14,536 bases of DNA from DASSKW01 sp035701115 (GTDB taxonomy: Bacteria; Pseudomonadota; Gammaproteobacteria; Natronospirales; REEB76). How positions within the stretch are numbered: the stretch's first letter is position 1; each line of letters begins with the position of its first letter. Of the stretch, positions 6,614 through 14,466 are shown piece after piece. Under the pieces are notes generated by a model. That model saw only the letters and a program-made list of their open reading frames with translations. It had not been told where the DNA came from and did not search any database. Position numbers and translations under genes: made by a program. The stretch spans positions 1 to 14,536 of the forward strand of contig DASSOA010000046.1 in NCBI GenBank assembly GCA_035701115.1, read 5' to 3'.

Positions 6614-8161
6614 ATGGTTTTTCGCAAACCCGCCAGTCAGGAACAACACACCGCACTGATCACGATCGCGGTCATGCTTGGTACCTTGCTGCAGGTGCTC
6701 GACACCACCATCGCCAACGTAGCCTTGCCGAACATGCAGGGCTCGCTGTCGGCGACGCAGGATCAGATTTCCTGGGTATTGACGTCTTACATCGTCGGCG
6801 CCGCGATCATGACGCCGCCGACCGGCTGGCTGGCCGGCCGTTTCGGGCGCAAGCGTATCTATCTGATCAGCATGCTCGGCTTTCTGGTCGCCTCGTTCCT
6901 GTGCGGTACCGCCACCTCGCTCACCGAAATCGTGCTGCTGCGCATCCTGCAGGGGCTGTTCGGTGCATCCATGGTGCCGATCTCGCAGGCCATTCTGCTC
7001 GACAGTTACCCGCGCGAGAAGCACGCCATGGCGATGGCCATTTTCGGCCTCGGCATCATGCTCGGCCCGATTCTGGGTCCGGTGCTGGGTGCGTATCTGA
7101 CCGAATACTATTCCTGGCGCTGGGTGTTCTTCATCAACATTCCCGTCGGCATCATGGCAATACTCATGACCCTGAGTTACGTGCACGAAACGGAAATTGA
7201 CCGCAAGCGCACTTTCGATGGCTGGGGATTCGTGTTTCTGAGCGTCGCAATCGGCGCCCTGCAGATGATGCTGGACCGCGGTGAACGTCAGGACTGGTTC
7301 AATTCAGCGGAAATCATCATCGAATTCGGACTGGTGATCACGGGCATCTGGCTGTTCGTTCTGCACGCATACGCAGAGCAACATCCCTACGTCGAACTCA
7401 AGCTGTTCCGGGACCGCAATTACATACTCGGCAATGTGGTGGGTTTCATCATCTTCATCAGCCTGTTCTCCATCATGTCGCTGATTCCGCCCATGGTGCA
7501 GAACCTGCTGAATTATCCGGTTCTGATCACCGGACTGGTGCTGATGCCGCGCGGCATCGGCACCATGATATCCATGCTGGTCATGGGCCGGCTTGCCAAC
7601 AGGATGGATCCACGCATCAACATGTCCGCCGGGCTCGCCATCATGGCCTTGTCCATGTACTTCATGAGCGGCTTCGACACCGGCATCGATACCTGGATCA
7701 TCACCTGGACCGGATTCGTGCAGGGCCTCGGCATGGGCCAGGTGATGGTGCCGCTGATGACCCTGACGTTTTCGACCTTGCCGTCACAATTCCGCACCGA
7801 AGGCACCGGCGTTTACAACCTGATTCGCAACATTGGCGGCAGCATCGGCATCTCGATCGCGTTTACCCTGTTGTCCCGCAACACGCAGATCAATCACGCT
7901 GTTCTTGGCGCACACATCAGCCCGTACAACGAGGCGATGCAGATGTCCCCTGCCACCTCGCAACTGAACCTCAGCAATCCGCACGACCTTGCGACCATCA
8001 ACGGCCTCGTCACCAAACAGGCGTCCATGATCAGTTTCAACGACGATTTCAAGTTGATGATGATCACCTGTCTGCTGGCCATTCCGCTGGTGTGGCTGAT
8101 GCAACGACCCAGGTACGGCCAGCAGCCCGCCGGGGAAAAACTGCACGCCGTCATGGAGTAA
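6614..8161 (+). CDS. emrB: EmrB/QacA-type MFS drug:H+ antiporter (DHA2), second tandem copy
   Basis: 515 residues, aligning end to end with the preceding gene almost without gaps (about 73% identity by hand count). It keeps motif D1 (LDTTIANVALPNMQG), motif A (GWLAGRFGRKRIYL) and motif C (GLGIMLGPILGPVLGAYLTE), so it appears functional. Differences concentrate in the C-terminal half, for example around residues 320-375 (NRMDPRINMSAGLAIMALSM against NHVKPRPTMTAGLLVLAFSL) and 425-460, which fits a change of substrate range. AGGAA lies 8 nt before ATG 6614. There is one EmrA gene for two EmrB genes, so both pumps presumably share it. The last codons contain the ribosome-binding site of the dioxygenase gene. 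Confidence 0.92.
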   Translation: MVFRKPASQEQHTALITIAVMLGTLLQVLDTTIANVALPNMQGSLSATQDQISWVLTSYIVGAAIMTPPTGWLAGRFGRKRIYLISMLGFLVASFLCGTATSLTEIVLLRILQGLFGASMVPISQAILLDSYPREKHAMAMAIFGLGIMLGPILGPVLGAYLTEYYSWRWVFFINIPVGIMAILMTLSYVHETEIDRKRTFDGWGFVFLSVAIGALQMMLDRGERQDWFNSAEIIIEFGLVITGIWLFVLHAYAEQHPYVELKLFRDRNYILGNVVGFIIFISLFSIMSLIPPMVQNLLNYPVLITGLVLMPRGIGTMISMLVMGRLANRMDPRINMSAGLAIMALSMYFMSGFDTGIDTWIITWTGFVQGLGMGQVMVPLMTLTFSTLPSQFRTEGTGVYNLIRNIGGSIGISIAFTLLSRNTQINHAVLGAHISPYNEAMQMSPATSQLNLSNPHDLATINGLVTKQASMISFNDDFKLMMITCLLAIPLVWLMQRPRYGQQPAGEKLHAVME

Positions 8162-8164
8162 CAC

Positions 8165-8932
8165 ATGAACGCAAGGCGTTTGCCGACGTTGTTCATTTCG
8201 CACGGCTCACCGACGCTGGCGCTGGATAAAAGTAATCCGGCACACGGGTTTCTCAAGGGTCTGGCCGCTTCATTGCCGCGTCCGCGCGCCATTCTCGTGA
8301 TCTCCGCCCACTGGGAAACCGCTGCACCGAGGATCACCGGCGCCGAACACCTTGACACCATCCACGATTTTTACGGATTTCCTGAAGCACTCTACGAGTT
8401 GCGCTATCCGGCCTCCGGGAATCATGCAATGGCACGCGACATTGCGGAGCTGCTGCCGCCACCGGCTGGCGTTGATCTGATTCGAGGTCTCGACCACGGC
8501 GCCTGGGTACCGCTCAGACTCATGTATCCGGACGCCGGCATTCCGGTGCTGCAACTTTCCCTGCAGACGCCGCTCGGCACGCAACATCATCTGCAACTCG
8601 GCGAAGCGATCAAGCCGCTCACCGGGCAGGGCGTGCTGATCGTCGGCAGCGGTGGCGCCACGCACAATCTGCGCGAATATTTTCATCCTGCCGGCGGATA
8701 CGAATCGTATGCGGCGTTTTCCGCATGGCTGCACCAGACGCTGACGCGCGGTGACCTCGAGTCGTTGCTCGACTACCGCAGGCGCGCTCCCGAAGCCGTG
8801 CGCAATCACCCCACCGAGGAACATTTCCTGCCGCTGTTTGTGGCACTGGGTGCCGGTGGGGCCAGCGCGGAACGGCTGCATCACAGTTTCGACCGCTCGC
8901 TCTGCATGGACGCCTACATCTTCCGGGACTGA
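8165..8932 (+). CDS. Class III extradiol ring-cleavage dioxygenase, LigB family (YgiD/DODA type)
   Basis: 255 residues, usual length for the YgiD/4,5-DOPA-extradiol-dioxygenase group. Visible motifs: LFISHGSPTLAL (9-20, H13), VISAHWET (45-52, H49), DHGAWVPLRLMYP (110-122), GSGGATHNLRE (161-171, H167) and NHPTEEHFLPLFVALGA (214-230). H13, H49 and H220 (or H215) correspond to the metal ligands and H167 to a catalytic histidine, by comparison with the family as I remember it. Such enzymes cleave catechol rings such as L-DOPA; the native substrate here is unknown. ATG 8165 follows the emrB stop by 3 nt, and GGAG at 8155-8158 lies inside emrB, so translation is probably coupled. Its place in an efflux operon suggests breakdown of an aromatic compound that is also exported (inference). 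Confidence 0.9.
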   Translation: MNARRLPTLFISHGSPTLALDKSNPAHGFLKGLAASLPRPRAILVISAHWETAAPRITGAEHLDTIHDFYGFPEALYELRYPASGNHAMARDIAELLPPPAGVDLIRGLDHGAWVPLRLMYPDAGIPVLQLSLQTPLGTQHHLQLGEAIKPLTGQGVLIVGSGGATHNLREYFHPAGGYESYAAFSAWLHQTLTRGDLESLLDYRRRAPEAVRNHPTEEHFLPLFVALGAGGASAERLHHSFDRSLCMDAYIFRD

Positions 8933-8948
8933 CCGGAGCCGGCATGCC

Positions 8949-8977
8949 GTGACAAGACCGGGAACTCCGGCTAGGCT
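8949..8977 (+). promoter_or_regulatory. Candidate promoter of the M14 peptidase gene
   Basis: GTGACA (8949-8954, 5/6 to -35) and TAGGCT (8972-8977, 3/6 to -10) are 17 nt apart in the 92-nt gap between the dioxygenase and the peptidase. The weak -10 leaves read-through from the efflux operon possible. I see no convincing intrinsic terminator in this gap; CCGGAG/CTCCGG arms (8933-8938, 8965-8970) have a long loop and no T-run. Confidence 0.3.
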
Positions 8978-9024
8978 GTGGCGCCTCAGCTCCTGATTCG
9001 CCCTCAACACAAAGGCATCGCGCG

Positions 9025-11976
9025 ATGAACAGCCCCGCTCTCCGGACCGTGCTCGCGGTTTCCGGCCTCCTGCTTTCGGCACCCGCATTTGCGGATAACC
9101 ACTACGCCCGCGATCCGGCGCAACCCGCCGATCAGGGTTACACGCAGCAGATCCGGAAATTCACCACCGAGCCGCAATTCAATTCGCCGCTCACGGACTA
9201 TTTGCCTGCGTCGTCCACGGTGCCCACACCCGAGACTGCGTTGGGCTACATCGCCGGTGCGCCCGATCATCTCCCCTATTCGACGGACGTCTACCGCTAC
9301 TTCCGGATGCTGGCCAAGGCATCGCCGCGGATCAAGGTGTTCACCATCGGCCATACGGAAGAAGGCCGCGAAATGATCGCGGTTGCCGTAGCGGATCAAT
9401 CACTGCTCGATCAACTGCAGCAGAACAACGAGCGGCTCGCGAAACTGGCGGACCCGCGCACGATCGGCATGAACGATTCAACGGCCGCACAGCTGGTTGC
9501 AGAATCCACGCCGGTGTACTACATCACCGGCACCATCCACTCCACCGAAACCGGCGCACCGACTGCGCTCATGGAACTGGCCTACCGGCTGGCAGTCGAC
9601 GACGCACCGTATATCAGATTCATCCGTTCGCATGTCATTACGCTGATTACGCCCATCGTGGAAGTTGACGGGCGCGACCGCATGGTGGACATCTATAACT
9701 GGCACCGCGCGCACCCGAAGGAAAACCGGCTGCCTCTGATGTACTGGGGCCACTATGTCGCGCATGACAACAATCGCGATGCCATGGGACTGACGCTGGA
9801 CCTGACCCGCAATGTACTCAACACGTATGTTGACTGGCACGCCCAGGTTCTGCATGACCTGCACGAGTCGGTACCGTTCCTGTACGACAACACGGTCGGC
9901 GATGGGCCGTACAACGCATGGATTGATCCGCTGCTCGCCAACGAATGGCAGCAACTCGGCTGGGACAACGTTCAGCGCATGACCAAGTTCGGCATGCCCG
10001 GCGTGTTTACCCACGGCGATTTCGACACCTGGAGCCCCGGCTACCTGATGTTCATCGCAGCCATGCACAACGGCATCAGCCGCCTTTACGAAACCTTCGG
10101 TAACGATGGCGCCGACACCGAAGAACGCATCCTCGACCCGGGCGAATATTCCCGCACCTGGTACCGGCAGAATCCGCCCCTGCCGAACGTACTGTGGTCG
10201 CAGCGCGACAACAACAATTACGAAGAAACCGGCCTGCTCACCGCGCTCGACTATTTCGCACAGAACAGCAAGCAGTTCCTCAACGATTTCTACCTGAAGA
10301 GCAAACGCTCCATACTGAAACCGGAGAACGCAGGACCTGCAGCTTATGTGCTGAGCGCGGATGACCCCCGCAAGGGCGCGCAGGCCGAATTGCTGCGCAT
10401 CCTGCAATTGCAGCATTGCGAAATCCAACGCGCGACCGCGCCGTTCTCAGCAAGCGTGAACAGCGAGCCGGGCGCCGACGATGCGAATCCCAAGGCGACC
10501 GTCCTACACTTTCCGGCAGGCAGCTATATCGTGCGCATGGATCAGCCCTATTCGCGTATTGCCGACGCGCTGCTCGATCATCAGTACTGGGCGCCGGACG
10601 ATCCGCAGCAGCATCCCTATGACGACACCGGCTGGACCTTCGGCGACCTGTTTGACGTTGATGTCACGCGGGTGACCGACATCTCGATTCTGAAGACGCC
10701 GATGGCCCCCGTGCAACAGCCGGTCCGGGCGCCGGGCGGGATCGAAGGCACCGGCAGGGTCTACCTGATTCCGAATCATGCCGACGACTCGCTGATTTCC
10801 CTGCGCTATGCGCTCACGGATGCCACCGTGGAAATCGCCGATGCGGCATTCAAGTCGGACGGCCGGTCTTTTGACAGGGGCAGTTTCATCATTCATGGCA
10901 TCGGCCACGAACGGCTGAACAGGGAGTTGACGGATCTGGGTCTGACTGCATACGCCACCGATAAAATCCCGGACATCGTGCATCACCGTGTCGGGCTACC
11001 GCGCATTGCGATCATGCACACCTGGCTCGACACCCAGACTGAAGGCTGGTGGCGGATGGCGCTCGACCGGCTGCACGTGCCGTATTCCTATCTGAGCACG
11101 CAGGACGTCGCACGCGTGGACGATCTGCGCAAACGTTTCGACGTGATCCTGTTCGGGCCCATCGGTTACGTCAGCGATCAGATGATCGTCAACGGCCTGC
11201 CGATGTGGGGCAATCCGTTGCCGTGGAAGACCACCCGGCTGACGCCGAATATCGGCCACATCGATTCCACCGACGACATCCGCCCGGGATTGGGGCTGAA
11301 CGGACTTGCCCATCTCGAACAGTTCGTGGCGCAGGGCGGCGTACTCATCACGTCGCAGGACACGGCACGCTTTGCCATTGACGCAGGCCTTGCACCCGGC
11401 GTTTCCGTCACCGGCGTCAGGAATCTGCGCGTCGTGGGCAGCGTGTTGCGCGCCGAATTTACCGACCATACCAGTCCGCTCGCCTACGGATACAGCGACG
11501 ATCTGGCTCTGTACAGCGCGGACGGCATGTCGTTTGCCGTGAGCAATCTGGTGACCGGCGATCGCGGTCTGCCTTCACATGAGGACTATCAGCGACCGAC
11601 CGGCCGCGGCGGCGCCGACGACGCCGATGTACCGCAGGGCCGCCCGTATCAGGCGCCACCTGCACTGCCTTCCGCCAAGCCGTGGGAAGCCCTGCCGCTC
11701 AACGCGGAGCAGATGCGCGACAATCCGTTTGTTATTCCGCAGGCGTTGCGGCCCCGCGTCATCCTGCGTTTCGCGGACGCCAAGGACCTGCTGGTCTCCG
11801 GACTGCTCAGCAACGGTGACGAGCTCGCAGAACACGCCGCGGTGGTGGACGCGCATTACGGCAAGGGCCATGTGATTCTGTTCGGCAACAATCCGATCTG
11901 GCGTGGCGAGACCATCGGCAGTTATCCGCTAGTATTCAATGCGATCCTGAACTTCAATTCGCTGGACAGGATGTAA
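9025..11976 (+). CDS. Exported M14 family zinc carboxypeptidase-like metallopeptidase, large form
   Basis: 983 residues (~108 kDa). The signal peptide is residues 1-23 (cleavage after AFA), so it is periplasmic or secreted. The peptidase domain occupies roughly 60-400: GHTEEGREMIAVAV (109-122), then GTIHSTETGAPTALMELAYR (169-188) with the zinc-binding HxxE as H172 and E175. HDNNRD (247-252) supplies the usual Asn-Arg pair, and WHAQVLHDLHES (271-282) offers the third zinc ligand as H277 or H280. This matches the large bacterial 'M14 family metallopeptidase' group. From about residue 650 (RIAIMHTWLDTQTEGWWRMA, FDVILFGP near 705, GGVLITSQDTARFAI) the tail looks like a glutamine-amidotransferase-like/ThuA-like fold without an obvious nucleophile; this is tentative. 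AAAGG lies 9 nt before ATG 9025. Substrate unknown. Confidence 0.87.
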   Translation: MNSPALRTVLAVSGLLLSAPAFADNHYARDPAQPADQGYTQQIRKFTTEPQFNSPLTDYLPASSTVPTPETALGYIAGAPDHLPYSTDVYRYFRMLAKASPRIKVFTIGHTEEGREMIAVAVADQSLLDQLQQNNERLAKLADPRTIGMNDSTAAQLVAESTPVYYITGTIHSTETGAPTALMELAYRLAVDDAPYIRFIRSHVITLITPIVEVDGRDRMVDIYNWHRAHPKENRLPLMYWGHYVAHDNNRDAMGLTLDLTRNVLNTYVDWHAQVLHDLHESVPFLYDNTVGDGPYNAWIDPLLANEWQQLGWDNVQRMTKFGMPGVFTHGDFDTWSPGYLMFIAAMHNGISRLYETFGNDGADTEERILDPGEYSRTWYRQNPPLPNVLWSQRDNNNYEETGLLTALDYFAQNSKQFLNDFYLKSKRSILKPENAGPAAYVLSADDPRKGAQAELLRILQLQHCEIQRATAPFSASVNSEPGADDANPKATVLHFPAGSYIVRMDQPYSRIADALLDHQYWAPDDPQQHPYDDTGWTFGDLFDVDVTRVTDISILKTPMAPVQQPVRAPGGIEGTGRVYLIPNHADDSLISLRYALTDATVEIADAAFKSDGRSFDRGSFIIHGIGHERLNRELTDLGLTAYATDKIPDIVHHRVGLPRIAIMHTWLDTQTEGWWRMALDRLHVPYSYLSTQDVARVDDLRKRFDVILFGPIGYVSDQMIVNGLPMWGNPLPWKTTRLTPNIGHIDSTDDIRPGLGLNGLAHLEQFVAQGGVLITSQDTARFAIDAGLAPGVSVTGVRNLRVVGSVLRAEFTDHTSPLAYGYSDDLALYSADGMSFAVSNLVTGDRGLPSHEDYQRPTGRGGADDADVPQGRPYQAPPALPSAKPWEALPLNAEQMRDNPFVIPQALRPRVILRFADAKDLLVSGLLSNGDELAEHAAVVDAHYGKGHVILFGNNPIWRGETIGSYPLVFNAILNFNSLDRM

Positions 11977-11997
11977 TTCGCTTCAGCGGTGCCGGAC

Positions 11998-12031
11998 ACG
12001 CCGGCTGGCGGAATTTCCCGTCAGCCGGCGT
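11998..12031. terminator. Hairpin between convergent genes, probable bidirectional terminator
   Basis: ACGCCGGCTG (11998-12007) pairs perfectly with CAGCCGGCGT (12022-12031), extended inward by GCGG/CCGT (one G-T pair) to a ~14-bp stem with loop aatttc. It separates the peptidase stop (11976) from the convergent racemase, and the last paired base belongs to the racemase stop codon. There is no clear T-run on either side, so efficiency is uncertain. Confidence 0.55.
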
Positions 12032-12735
12032 TACTTGCCGGCATCGTTTCTAATCGCCCAAGCCACGGCCGCCCGGGCGTGAATTTCCGTGGTATCGAAC
12101 AACGGAATGCCGGCATAACGGCTGGTGTCGAACAGCGTGAATTCCGTGCATCCCAGAATCGCCGCTTCGGCACCCTGATCTGCAAGCCCGGCGACAATTT
12201 CAAAGAAGCGCTGCGCCGATTCCGGTTTCACTTCGCCCTTGCACAGCTCGCTGAATATGATCCGGTGAATATCGGCGCGTGACCCGGCATCCGGCGTCAG
12301 TACCTTGAGACCGTGCCGTTCCAACGCGTCACGATAAAACGGCATTTCCATGGTGAAGCGCGTGCCAAGCAGTGCGACGGTTTCGGCATGCTGCTTTTTT
12401 ACTGCCTGCGCCGTCGCGTCAATCACGCTGAGAATCGGGATGTGTATCGCGGCCGCGATCGCCGGCGCCACCCGATGCATGGTATTTGCGCAAATCAGAA
12501 TCGCCTCGGCGCCGGCGCGTTCCAGACGCCGCGCGGCGTCCGCCAGAATGCGGCCCGCCGCATCCCAATCGTCGGCATGTTGCAAGCGTTGAATTTCGTC
12601 GAACTCGACGCTGTAAAGCAGCAGCCGCGCCGAATGCAATCCGCCCAGCCGTTCGCCGACCAGTTGATTGAGGCGCGTGTAGTAATGCGCCGTGGATTCC
12701 CAACTCATGCCACCGATCAAACCCAGCGTTTTCAT
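12031..12735 (-). CDS. Aspartate/glutamate racemase family protein (YgeA-like amino acid racemase)
   Basis: 234 residues, normal family length. It opens MKTLGLIGGMSWESTAHYY, typical of the YgeA/aspartate racemase group. The two catalytic cysteines of cofactor-independent racemases are present as CANTMH (C82) and GCTEFTLF (C196), each in its usual motif. The family interconverts L- and D-amino acids by a two-base mechanism; YgeA-like enzymes can be broad-specificity, so the substrate (aspartate, glutamate or other) is open. Cytoplasmic, with no signal sequence. ATG 12735-12733 has GGAG about 11 nt upstream and AGCAGG directly adjacent, so the ribosome site is not ideal. It lies 78 nt after the phosphoesterase gene on the same strand and may be cotranscribed with it. 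Confidence 0.91.
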   Translation of the reverse strand: MKTLGLIGGMSWESTAHYYTRLNQLVGERLGGLHSARLLLYSVEFDEIQRLQHADDWDAAGRILADAARRLERAGAEAILICANTMHRVAPAIAAAIHIPILSVIDATAQAVKKQHAETVALLGTRFTMEMPFYRDALERHGLKVLTPDAGSRADIHRIIFSELCKGEVKPESAQRFFEIVAGLADQGAEAAILGCTEFTLFDTSRYAGIPLFDTTEIHARAAVAWAIRNDAGK

Positions 12736-12813
12736 CCTGCTTTGCGCTCCGTCAGACTGTATCGCACCCGATTACACACAATCTTCTTGGCTCACTCCCC
12801 TCACCGTCTCGAT

Positions 12814-13647
12814 TCAGGATTTCCATATACCGTCAATGGCGGCAGCAGTTTTCGCGTGGCCGACCGGTTTGGCGTGAAACAGATCCGTGAGGGTGCGTAA
12901 CAGGCTGTAATGATCGTAGTGTTGCGGGTATTGTCCCGGTTTCAAATGCGCACCAAACAGAAGCGTCATGATGCGGTTGTCTTCGCTGCCATTGTCTTCG
13001 TCCCAGGTCACGATCAGCAGACTGTCGTGCTTTTCCGCCCAGTCGGCGTAGCGTGCCAGATTCTGTTGCAGCCATTGATCGCCCATGCGGATCGTGCCGT
13101 CGTGCATGTCATTGAGCAGGTCGGGAATCACGAATGCGACGCGTGGCAGGCGCGCGAAATCCACCGGGAACGCGCTGAACGGACGGGTCACCTCGGCGGG
13201 CACGTAGCGGGGCTGCCAATAGGCAGCCGGATTGTGCTTTTTACGGTACTCGCCCGCACCGCAATCGGTGTATCCGTCGCGCGGCAGACCTTCTGCATAC
13301 GTAATGAAACCGGCACCGGCCGCATGCAACGCGCCGTATAAAGTCGCGCTGCTGAATGAATAATGGCAGGCGTCATCCATCACATTCCCGGTGCTGCCTG
13401 CAAACAGAGCGAGATAGTTGGGCAGGCTCGGATGCGCCACGGCATGGTAGCCGGTCAGCAGCACGCCCCGGCTGGCCAGGGCGTTGATGTACGGCGCATC
13501 CGCGTTGCCGGAGATCTCGCCGAAGGCCTTGTTCTCCTCGATCACCACGACCACGTGCGCGTAGTGGGGCAAGCCGGCGTGGCCCGCGGAGGCGGCAATC
13601 GGCAACAGGGCGGCCAGGGCCGACAGTATCCACAGTGCGGTTTTCAT
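12814..13647 (-). CDS. Exported phosphoesterase family protein (PF04185, acid phosphatase/phospholipase C-like)
   Basis: 277 residues from ATG 13647-13645. A longer reading from 13752 adds 35 residues without similarity in front of a clear signal peptide, so the shorter start is chosen. The signal peptide is residues 1-21 (cleavage after ASA). Family motifs: VVVVIEENKAFGEI (32-45), AVAHPSLPNYLALFAGST (69-86, H72), FVIPDLLNDMHDG (172-184), LLIVTWDEDNGSEDNRI (210-226) and HYDHYSLLRTLTDLF (243-257). These acidic and histidine residues form the metal centre of the alkaline-phosphatase-like phosphoesterase superfamily. It probably hydrolyses phosphomonoesters or phospholipids in the periplasm or outside the cell; the substrate is undetermined. 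C94 and C129 could form a disulfide. It is shorter than classic phospholipase C enzymes, matching the small acid phosphatase-like members. Confidence 0.9.
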   Translation of the reverse strand: MKTALWILSALAALLPIAASAGHAGLPHYAHVVVVIEENKAFGEISGNADAPYINALASRGVLLTGYHAVAHPSLPNYLALFAGSTGNVMDDACHYSFSSATLYGALHAAGAGFITYAEGLPRDGYTDCGAGEYRKKHNPAAYWQPRYVPAEVTRPFSAFPVDFARLPRVAFVIPDLLNDMHDGTIRMGDQWLQQNLARYADWAEKHDSLLIVTWDEDNGSEDNRIMTLLFGAHLKPGQYPQHYDHYSLLRTLTDLFHAKPVGHAKTAAAIDGIWKS

Positions 13648-13685
13648 CGCGAATCTCACTCCCGGATGATCTGGATGATGGCAGG

Positions 13686-13703
13686 TCCCGCATGCTTGCG
13701 GGA
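13686..13703. repeat. Short perfect inverted repeat in the phosphoesterase leader region
   Basis: TCCCGCA (13686-13692) and TGCGGGA (13697-13703) form a 7-bp stem with a 4-nt loop, about 40-57 nt upstream of the phosphoesterase start. It could be a leader hairpin or a regulator site; nothing identifies a partner. Confidence 0.4.
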
Positions 13704-13770
13704 GGATGCGAGTGTGCCCTGTCGCCATGGGCCCTGTACACACGGTGCCCACGGTTTTTCATCCAGGGTG

Positions 13771-13799
13771 TTGTAATTTAATCAATCGTTTGATTTAAT
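13771..13799 (+). promoter_or_regulatory. Promoter of the second tetR gene
   Basis: TTGTAA (13771-13776, 4/6 to -35) and TTTAAT (13794-13799, 5/6 to -10) are exactly 17 nt apart. The expected transcription start (about 13805-13807) coincides with the ATG at 13807. No Shine-Dalgarno-like sequence is present in 13794-13806, which supports a leaderless transcript. Confidence 0.55.
13776..13799. promoter_or_regulatory. 24-bp palindromic operator overlapping the tetR promoter
   Basis: An inverted repeat centred on the CG at 13787-13788, with core arms AATCAA (13780-13785) and TTGATT (13790-13795) and outer arms ATT (13776-13778) and AAT (13797-13799). Only two of the twelve base pairs mismatch. 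It fills the spacer and -10 of the candidate promoter, so a bound TetR dimer would block it: autoregulation is likely. Confidence 0.75.
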
Positions 13800-13806
13800 A
13801 AATCCT

Positions 13807-14466
13807 ATGACAACTCAGGGAACACCTCTACCCCGCAAAGCCGGCCGGCGCAGCCGTGCCGACAACGCCGAGGTCCGCAGCCAGTTGCTGGCGGCGGCCC
13901 GCTCCCTGTTTGCTAAACATGGCTATGCGGCCGTGTCGACACGCGCCGTGGCCGATGCGGCGGGCGCCAACCCGGCGATGATCCATTACTACTTCCGCAA
14001 CAAGGAGGGCCTTTACGAGGCCATGCTTGCGGACACGTTCAAGCCGCTGGTGGAACGGCTTGGCAGTCTGATGGCGGCGCCCGACCTCGGTCCCGCGCCG
14101 ATCCGGCGCGTGCTTGAGCTTTACATGCGCACACTGGGCGCGAACCCCTGGATGCCACCCCTGATCCTGCGTGAAGTCGTCGCCGGTGACGGCCGCCTGC
14201 GCGACTGGTTTATCCGCCAGTTTGCCTCGCCCGGAAGCGGCCTGCTGACGCGACTGATCGAACGCGAGCAGGCAGCGGGCCATCTCCGGGCCGATCTGAA
14301 TCCCACTCTCGCCGCCCTTTCACTGGTCAGCCTCGCGGTCTTTCCGTTCGCCGCCATGCCGGTCGCCAGCGAAGTTTTCGGCATGCGCGTCAAGGACGAT
14401 TATCTCGACCGCCTCATCAGCCACACGGAACGACTCTTCATGCAAGGCACCGGACAGAAACCATGA
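13807..14466 (+). CDS. TetR/AcrR family transcriptional regulator
   Basis: 219 residues. A basic N-terminal tail (KAGRRSRADN) precedes a TetR DNA-binding domain with helix-turn-helix around residues 41-67 (STRAVADAAGANPAMIHYYF, then RNKEGLYEAML). The variant ANPAMIHYYF is often seen in TetR proteins that control membrane-fusion-protein/ABC-type export operons. The C-terminal ligand-binding half is ordinary in length; its ligand is unknown. The stop (14464-14466) overlaps the ATG of the next gene by 4 nt, so the regulator and its likely target are translationally coupled. A palindrome directly upstream (13776-13799) suggests autoregulation. It is divergent from the phosphoesterase gene, which the same operator could also affect, though I see no minus-strand promoter within it. 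Confidence 0.9.
   Translation: MTTQGTPLPRKAGRRSRADNAEVRSQLLAAARSLFAKHGYAAVSTRAVADAAGANPAMIHYYFRNKEGLYEAMLADTFKPLVERLGSLMAAPDLGPAPIRRVLELYMRTLGANPWMPPLILREVVAGDGRLRDWFIRQFASPGSGLLTRLIEREQAAGHLRADLNPTLAALSLVSLAVFPFAAMPVASEVFGMRVKDDYLDRLISHTERLFMQGTGQKP

Noticed and set aside
5057..8161. Possible transposon or recent DNA repeat explaining the emrB duplication
   Set aside because: No terminal repeats, target duplications or transposase are seen, and the copies differ at many synonymous and non-synonymous sites, so the duplication is old.
8933..8970. Possible terminator after the dioxygenase (CCGGAG/CTCCGG arms, CGGCATGCCG)
   Set aside because: The arms are short with a 26-nt loop and there is no T-run; not convincing as an intrinsic terminator.
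13648..13752. Upstream start extending the phosphoesterase by 35 residues
   Set aside because: It would put a Cys/His/Pro-rich segment before a normal signal peptide; the ATG at 13647 gives the expected exported protein.
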